Below are positions 57,010 to 64,000 of a DNA stretch of 64,000 bases, in pieces (position 1 is the first letter of the stretch; every line of letters begins with the position of its first letter). The notes under the pieces are model-generated. The model was not told where the DNA came from and ran no database searches. It saw only the letters and a list, made by a program, of their open reading frames with translations. The stretch covers positions 9,609,497 through 9,673,496 of the forward strand of contig JAKTNV010000007.1 of NCBI GenBank assembly GCA_022747635.1, in the 5' to 3' direction. Made by a program: the position numbers and the translations under genes. This DNA is from Hetaerina americana. Lineage: Eukaryota; Arthropoda; Insecta; Odonata; Calopterygidae.

Positions 57010-58250
57010 ACCATTCACTTGACTCCGGCGGGAGGACGAAGAGGAGGGTCGGGGGGGGGGGGGCTCAGGGGTGCGCGGTGCTTGCTCTGGGGATTCCGGG
57101 CGCATAAGGGGGGCTGAGAGCACCTAAGTAGTGGTGCGATGCTCGCCGTACACGCCATCCGCCCCTCGATGCAGACACAACAAGGGTGGTGTTTGTGCCC
57201 CGGGAGGCAGGGGCAGCGATTTAAGGGAAGGGCCGGCAGCGCATCTCCGCGTCGTGGAGAGAGCACGCATCCTCGCGTAGGTACATCCTCGGCCCCATCT
57301 CCGCCGCCTTTGTGCGTTTACAATAAAAATACATTTTTCTTCCTCACTAGAGCATGGTTTATATCTCCGGCGGGAGGGGGGAGTGGGGGCAGGGGTGGGG
57401 GAAGGGTAGAGCTTGGGAGTGGGGGGAAGGAGGGAGAAGGGTTGAGTCGGGCGCGTTTTTTTTGTGTTTATTTTTTTATCATCCCGAGTGAAGGGATCCG
57501 ACGGGCGGTAGAAAAAAAAGGGAGAATGGAGGGATGGGGGCGAGGGGAGGAGGGCGGGTACACCACACCGCCACCCCTTGTGTGTGTGTGTGTGTGTGAG
57601 GGCCCCCAACCACTCTCCCCCTTCCACACCTAACCTCACCTATCCCTTTTCCCCTCCCCCTTCCATCCTGCTCAGGGCCGCGTCGGTCTGCCTCTACGGA
57701 TAGATTCCCTTTTTTGAGCTGGCGGAGGGAGGGGTCGTTGGGCAGGAGGACGGGCCCTTTCGAGGGGAAGGGGGGGCTCCTTATTCCGAATGGGAAGGGT
57801 GTGGGGAGGGAGGAATACACACGCACACACACACACACCCCTTCTCTCTCTCTCTCCCGTGTCGTGGGAAGGGAGGCATGCAGATGAGTTCGGTTCCCCT
57901 CACACCTGCACACGCCCCTTACCCCCCGCCGCCCCCCGCTCCCTCCCCGCCCGTTCAAACGCACACCTCTCCTTCCTCCTCCTCCCTTCCCCCTCTCATC
58001 CCCGGCCCCTCACTCTCTTCCCGGAAGTAACCCCCACAAAGATGCGATGCAAAGATGTGCCCGGCGGAGGGGGGGAATTGGAAGACGCCGCCGGGGCGAC
58101 TGCCTCCACGCGAGCATTCGGCCGAGGGCGGTGCTGGTGCTCCCGCGAGGATGTCTTCCTAGCACTCACCTCCATACACCACGCGTTCCAACCAAACGGC
58201 TCCTTTATCGGTGGGGGTGGGATACGGCACGGAAACCTGGTCTATGGAAA
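57010..58250. other. Large GC-rich island
   Basis: G-rich at 57040-57120 and 57370-57560, then C-rich to 58020. It has (GT)n at 57583-57598 and (CA)n at 57819-57838. Frames of 171, 166, 164 and 161 codons overlap on both strands with no recognised domain. Confidence 0.5.
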
Positions 58251-58274
58251 GGATAAACGTAGACTGATGATTTG

Positions 58275-58480
58275 GAGACCTGGTTTTTGAGAGTGGAGGA
58301 TGATGGGAAAGGTAAGATGGAGAAAAAAAAGGAGCGAAGACGTTCTATCGGTGGTTGTTGGGGAGAAAATACTTTTAGTAGTAATTCTAAGCAGTCAAGG
58401 AAAGTGGAATCGAGGCAATTTGAGAGGAATCGGACCGTTGAAGAATGAGATTGAAATGGGGGAAGGTTGAGTATGTTGAA
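58275..58480 (+). mobile_element. LINE family B reverse-transcriptase fragment
   Basis: In broken plus-strand frames it reads RMMGKVRWREKKRSEDVL, then VVGEKILLVVILSSQGKWNR, then GIGPLKNEIEMGEG. This follows the order WxxRMEKVxWxxKKxNEEVL, GEKxxLLxxI, KWxGH, LLKxxxEGxxxG of copies at 25596-26130 and 8925-9372. Confidence 0.5.
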
Positions 58481-59842
58481 GAAAAAAGGAGGAAAAGATT
58501 GTGTGTGTTGTGTACGACATGGTATTAGGCACTCATTTTGTGGAATGGGAGATTATTTTATTGTAAATAAGGGTGTTAACGGTCGTGTTAGGTAGGGTAT
58601 AGGAGTTTATAAAAGTACTTAAACCCTGGATCCATCAACGACACGCCTTAAACGGTAATTTTTTCTTAACTATTGTAATCGGTAATGTGTTTGGGCTGTT
58701 GCATCAGCAAAAGAAGCATTTTCGGCATTTTATACTTGCTTATGCCTTTATTACATTTAATTCGATGTTTTAAATAATTTTGCACTCGTTTCAGAATGAA
58801 AATAATGTAATACCTCAAATTTATTCGGGATATTAATGCTATTAAGCGGTAAATTACTTTCTTGTTTCTCATGAAATTATATTAGAGGATTGCCCGAGTA
58901 TATTTATACTTTGGGATAAACTTCGGCAGGGTTTGTCAGGAGATAGTTATGTCCGAACATTATTTATGGTATCCCCGAGAAGCAAAGAGGGATGCGTAGC
59001 ATCCGTCGTTGCTCAATGAACGTCGTCAGTGCCCCTATTTGCTCATTTATGTGTAAATCAATCCCATTTGAGCAAGGACACTATATTACGAAGCGGTTAC
59101 TACTGTGAAATTCCGACGGAGGTCGATTGCCGTTTTATACACGAAATCAAAATTTAAGCATCGCTGCAGTCGTAGTCGGATCACAAAACATTTAATCAAT
59201 AATCACATAAAATTTAATTCATCTAATAAATTATATTTTTTTGATAATAGAGATGATTTATTCCATTTGACAGCCGTTGTATATATATATATCCAGCGAT
59301 AATATTGTTTATGCCTGAAAGTGTAAATGCGGTCATTACCGCATGACGCGAAAAATCGGAGGTTTAAAAGTGTAGTGGCACACACTCGGTTCACTACTTG
59401 TTTCATATCGTCCAAAAAACTGAAGTGCAAATTTTTTCCGATTGGTAATACAGCACACCTCTGTGTCTCGTCAGTATGTAAGACTGTTTTGTAATTTTCT
59501 CCAGAAAAGAAAAAAAGCATCACACCCGTTCAAAATTTAATCCTCATCGGCGGAGTGAATATTGACGATTCGTATAAAATATCGTATTACGCAAAGTTCG
59601 AACTTCTAATAGCGTTGGAAAATAAGCCATGCCTGTATTAAAAGTGATAATAGCTATTAGGATAAGTGTTAAGCACCTAACATTACCAACTAAATGCTCA
59701 TAGGAATTCCTAGATGCTACTTTTTTGGAAATGTCGCTATTCCCTAACTCGTACCTAGAATCCATTCTTATTCATTAAGAGCTGGCAACGAGTCATATTT
59801 TCCTGAAGTCATTATTAACGCTCATAAGTTGTCTATTTTATG

Positions 59843-59844
<2 letters not shown>
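58481..59844. other. AT-rich interval without recognised features
   Basis: A 106-codon minus-strand frame (59523-59203) is unrecognised. Nothing else is supported. Confidence 0.35.

Positions 59845-59897
<53 letters not shown>
59845..59897. repeat. (TA)n microsatellite
   Basis: About 53 bp of pure TA. Confidence 0.97.
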
Positions 59898-59899
<2 letters not shown>

Positions 59900-60489
59900 C
59901 CTTATTCATATACAATTTCAAGGCTCCAGACTGCTAATATACCAACGTTTATTTCTCGTGGCCACTACGAAGTGTATCAACTTCGATATGCCGACCCGTG
60001 CTCCTACGTGATCGTCTACGACAGATGTGTTGCCACATTTTCTCAAACAGAATAAAACGGCTATATAAGAGTAATGTAATAAGTACAATATTATTTTGCA
60101 TAAATAAACTGGTCAAATGTCGAGAAGTGTATCGAGTGTCGTGCCCCAGACGAACGAAACTCGAAGCATCATTTAAACTTAAGGAGAGTTCACGCAAATA
60201 TTTTTGGAATAGCGTGTAAAATTTATAATGCATGGAATCATGTAAATATTCTGAAGAACGAGAGGAATAATATGGTTTATCTACAATATCTAAAGGGAAT
60301 TCATGGAACTCATATGTGTTTATATGTTTAAGGCAATACATTGCAGGATCTTAACTAGAGTTGAGTCTTACACTGTATTTTTTGGTTGACTTTAAATCCA
60401 ATTGGCAAAGAGAATTTTTTATACCAAACCAGAGCCAAATACTTAGATTCTGCACAAGTGAAGGCGTTCAACGATTCAACTGTAACTGC
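59898..60489. other. AT-rich interval without recognised features
   Basis: A 130-codon minus-strand frame (60341-59949) has balanced composition but no recognised similarity. Confidence 0.35.
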
Positions 60490-61020
60490 CATGGAAAAGC
60501 CCCCCAAGGCTTTTTATCCGGCTTCCCTCCCTCCTTCCCTCCCACTCGCCACCGTCCGCTCATCCCCCCCCCTCCCCTGCCCCCATCTCGTTCCACCCTA
60601 TCCGGACCCCACCCCCAGTGCAGAAATATTTTGAAAGGGTAAACGGGGAAAGAGGGAGGGAGGGGGGGGGGATGTTTGCCGTGATATCTTTTTTTGTATC
60701 TCGGATGTGTTCCCAAAACTTTTTGGGAGAAAAGGAGGAAAACTTTGGGAAGATGTTTTATTTTCCTTTCGAAAGGAAACGCTTACCTTTCAGCTCGAAA
60801 AATATTGCACTTCTGCGCGCGGAAGATTCCCCGTCGGTCAACATCGATCGAGGGGACGGAAGTCAGTCTCCCCCCCCCCCTCCCCAAACTTCCTCCTCCC
60901 CATTCCCCTCGTCCCTCGGGCGACCGTGGTGTTGTTTTTCGCGGCCCGCACCTTTGAGAGAGACCCCCACCCTCCCCGCGAACTCCGCCCTCCGTCTCCT
61001 CCCTCCTTAGGGTTGCCAAT
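60490..61020. other. GC-rich island
   Basis: C-rich halves (60500-60620 and 60860-61010) surround a lower-GC centre. Frames up to 130 codons are low-complexity. Confidence 0.45.
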
Positions 61021-63149
61021 CGAGTCACTTAACAAATCTTGAGACCCTTCAGACGACGAGCGCATTTCATTTGAATGTCTACGGAAATGACCAGAATATG
61101 CACCATGAACCGTCATCATAGGTAGTCTCACAGTCAAAGGGATTTGTTTTGGACGGGCCTTGACGATTATTACGTATTGCGTGAAATTTTCCCGTTTTAA
61201 ACTCTTGCATGTCATTCGTTTTTTCTTCTTTGGTTTCCCGTCTTTCCTTCATGCAAGCCCCTCCTTTTGATCCAGTCTTCCTCGTGGCCCGATGTCCTCA
61301 CCTCCGTATCGATAGTCGCCTTGAAATCCCACTCCACCCCTCAAAGGTCCTCCCACACACTTGGTCTGCTTTCCTCGTATTACACACAGCAATTCCCTCT
61401 CTTCCCCTACCAAACATGCGGAACTCATTGTCTTCCTGCACTAAGGCGAGACCAGTAGTGAGCAAGTGCAATAGAAAGGCTATATGGAGGTCAGCACGGT
61501 GACTAAACCCTAGTCGTTAGTTTGGCAGGAAATAAAATTGATTTTAGTATTGTAATTTTACTCATATTTAGACTTCAGTTTTTTTTATCTTTTTACTCGG
61601 CTTTCATTACCCCCTCGGTATCTTTGTACGCATTCGTGAAATAAAGAATTATAGGATCTTTATGAAGTATCAGTGACATGCTGTAATACTATTCCTCAAC
61701 GAAGGTCTTTGGTCATGTAATTTTTAACGAAGGAGTCAACTATCCAATACCAACAAAAGATATACTAACTTTTCGTATGAATATGTATAGGTATTATTGA
61801 AGTCAAGGTGTTCATCTTTTGCGCTAGTGTTGAATACAAAACATGTCAAATTGAGTTAATGAAATAAAATGGGTTGTTATTTTCAATATTTATTTCATTT
61901 ACAATTTGTTTATGTTTTCAAACCTATTTTCATAAACCATGTGCGACAGTGTTACTAATCCCATGCGAGTAAGCCGTGCGCTACATTCCACAGCATTCGC
62001 ATCTGCTCATCATAGTTTAATTTGACCACTGCACCAATTCTCATGCATGTTTCGAAAATGTCATTGTCATTCCTTGTAGAGGGTTTGATTATATAGGGTG
62101 GAGTGTTTGCTTTTTGCACTTACCAATAATCCTTCCTTCACATATGTTCAACTTCCTATTACCTTTCAATGAATACTGTTACTTACCCTAATTTTTATTG
62201 CTCTTTAGAAAATGTATTCTCATCCGTGCACCTCGCTTTCTAAACGGGTTTGGAAACAAACTTTTATTTTGAAATTAGTTTTCTACCACCATGCATGTAA
62301 ATTTGCACGTTTTTTCAAGTTTTTTATCAATGTTTTTCCCTTTTCCCTTACCTCTCCCTTTTCCATCACCTAGTCACCTAGCACCCCCTGCCAAACACCT
62401 TTTTGGTGGAATTTGCGGAATATTTATGTAGAGGCATATTAGATCCAAGTAAAATGAATGAGAGTAAATACCTGTGGTATGTAGAGATTATGTTTGCTTA
62501 AATTGAAAGTCGTCTTTACCAAGCTGAATATGCATAAATTTAAAAAAAGTTGAAAACCAATTAAATTTTAAACGGTGTTAAACTAAATGGTTAAGTTTGA
62601 AGTAGATGTCAGTTCAAAATTAGTTTTCATTATTTTGACGTGGAGTAACTACTTAATATCATTTAATTTTAGTGAAAATATATTGAGGAAAAGTTTCTCA
62701 ATTTGAAAACAAAGCAAAAATATTGATCGCCTCATATAGCTACTATGTTTTCTGATAACAATCACCTTGATGACGTGATAACGTCCATTCTACCTTTGGC
62801 ACGGCATGAATAGAAAACAAAATTCCCAGAAATCCCAGAATATATGTCACTACTTCCTCATCTTTTTTCGTCGTAGAAAGATCTCAAGAGAAAAATGAGG
62901 CACGAAAGGTTTGCGTGGCAGTGGCGAAAGATGCGCTCAAAGAGTCGCCAAGTCTGAAAGAAATTAGCGAAAAGGGGTTAAAGCTTCCCAGACGCAATTT
63001 ATGTGTAATTTGTTTTGAATATCGCGAAAGGAAATGACGTAAATAGCATGTGCGTGCGTGTGTGTGCGTGCATCGAAAGGGTTCTGGGAACACAATTGCC
63101 TAATTTCAGTTAAATTAATACTCGTCCAAAAGCCCATTCAACCAAGTCG
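61021..63149. other. AT-rich interval with a possible LINE tail
   Basis: At 62380-62410 CACCCCCTGCCAAACACC followed by TTTTTGGTGGAATTTG resembles a decayed family-A terminus. No other gene or repeat is recognised in 2.1 kb. Confidence 0.4.
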
Positions 63150-63560
63150 ACGTGCCCTCCCTCGTTATTCCACCCTCGTGAAGCGTGGCGTCGCGAAGTT
63201 GGACTCTTGGGTGGTTCCGGGCACGTTATCCGCCCCGTGGTGCTTAATTGCCTTTCGGGGCCCCTCCACCACCCTCCCTCCTCCCCCGCCGCAATCGGGG
63301 GCCTCTCCGGGGATGGAATGGGGGGGGGGGGAATGTTGCTAGGCGGGTCGATCCGAGCACCACATGCTCCGGTGAGCATTTAAAAATACAAATGAGAGCG
63401 CTCCGCTCTCCTGCTGAAGGCAAACAGGCATCAGCGCGCCCTTCGCGGTGCACTGCAAACGCAGCTGCCACGGCCCCACCAATCCCCTCCCCATTTCCTC
63501 CCTCATCAACTCTCACACGCCACCCGTGCTACGCGCATACATGCACGACCCGCTGAAGGC
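63150..63560. other. GC-rich island
   Basis: C-rich plus strand around a G run at 63321-63330, with CpG. Frames of 102 and 90 codons on opposite strands are unrecognised. Confidence 0.45.
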
Positions 63561-64000
63561 TGCACCACCCCACGGGGAGCGAATGCAGAGATGCCCCGGG
63601 ATTCGACTCAAAACTCTTCAGTTCGAGCTCTCGACGAGAAAAAATGGAAAAAGTCATCATTGGGTGCAGGGAAACGTGAGGACGTTCCCATTGATTGAAT
63701 CACGGCATTGAATCGAGGCTTTTCATGCGGGAAAAGAATTTTTGTTCGAGCATTGGTCATTGGGGGGTGACAATGGCCGCTATAAACCATTTTCTTGCTT
63801 TGTTTTTTTAGATTCAAAAGGAATTTATTCATGATAGAATGTTGTCTGGGCTCTCTCCCTGTTGATTTATTCATTCACAGCGTTACACGCCCTATTCTGC
63901 ATGAAAAAGGCTCTACGTTATATTTACATACTAAAAATCTATATGACCAATTGACGAGTTGATGAGGAGGAATAGTGTGTGGAAGGTAAAATGGTTATGA
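63561..64000. other. Interval without recognised features
   Basis: No gene or repeat recognised up to the window end. Confidence 0.35.

Noticed and set aside
4795..59897. CRISPR-like arrays among the repeated TA and SINE blocks
   Set aside because: Repeats are microsatellites and dispersed transposons. There are no regular spacers, and the genome is eukaryotic.
59949..60341. 130-codon minus-strand frame
   Set aside because: Looks protein-like in composition, but I recognise no family, and no splice or promoter context supports it.

Overview
The window looks like nuclear DNA of an animal, most likely an arthropod. The evidence is a mariner transposon, CR1-type LINE 3' ends, a tRNA-derived SINE family, Penelope-type inverted-repeat units with hammerhead-like motifs, and long TA microsatellites in an AT-rich background. 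I found no host protein-coding gene I can defend. The long open frames lie in GC-rich, low-complexity tracts and match no family I recognise. The species is not identifiable by eye.

Three components alternate. (1) AT-rich DNA with no visible feature makes up most of the window. (2) About twenty GC-rich islands of roughly 0.25-1.2 kb (for example 2020-2850, 6010-6500, 15760-16550, 23230-23880, 34740-35600, 41490-42450, 51480-52680, 57010-58250) are dominated by C/T or G/A runs. They could be CpG-type regulatory islands or GC-biased spacer. (3) Transposable-element relics lie on both strands.

Relics: a CR1-like LINE (family A) is present as 5'-truncated 3' ends near 10025, 13800, 14190, 16690, 23955, 27035, 30045, 45660, 48290 and 55719, plus short tails. 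A second LINE with a YGAETW-type reverse-transcriptase C-terminus (family B) lies near 8925, 17310, 25600 and 58275. A tRNA-headed SINE is seen whole at 43080 and as tails at 5517, 11550 and 12561. A glycine-tRNA-like SINE lies at 54335-54650. An internally deleted mariner at 11742-12494 has perfect 33-bp ends and a TA duplication, and sits inside a TA microsatellite between two SINE tails.

The most interesting structure is a set of head-to-head inverted repeats (4957-5171, 31143-32000, about 54920-55090, and a possible relative at 7037-7194). The first three carry, in each arm, a short motif laid out like a type-I hammerhead ribozyme: CUGANGA, a small hairpin, GAA, then a self-complementary A...U word in place of stem III, then the expected cleavage base. 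Two of the insertions are bracketed by 12-13 bp direct repeats. This resembles the hammerhead-bearing terminal repeats known from Penelope-like retroelements, here packaged as compact foldback insertions.
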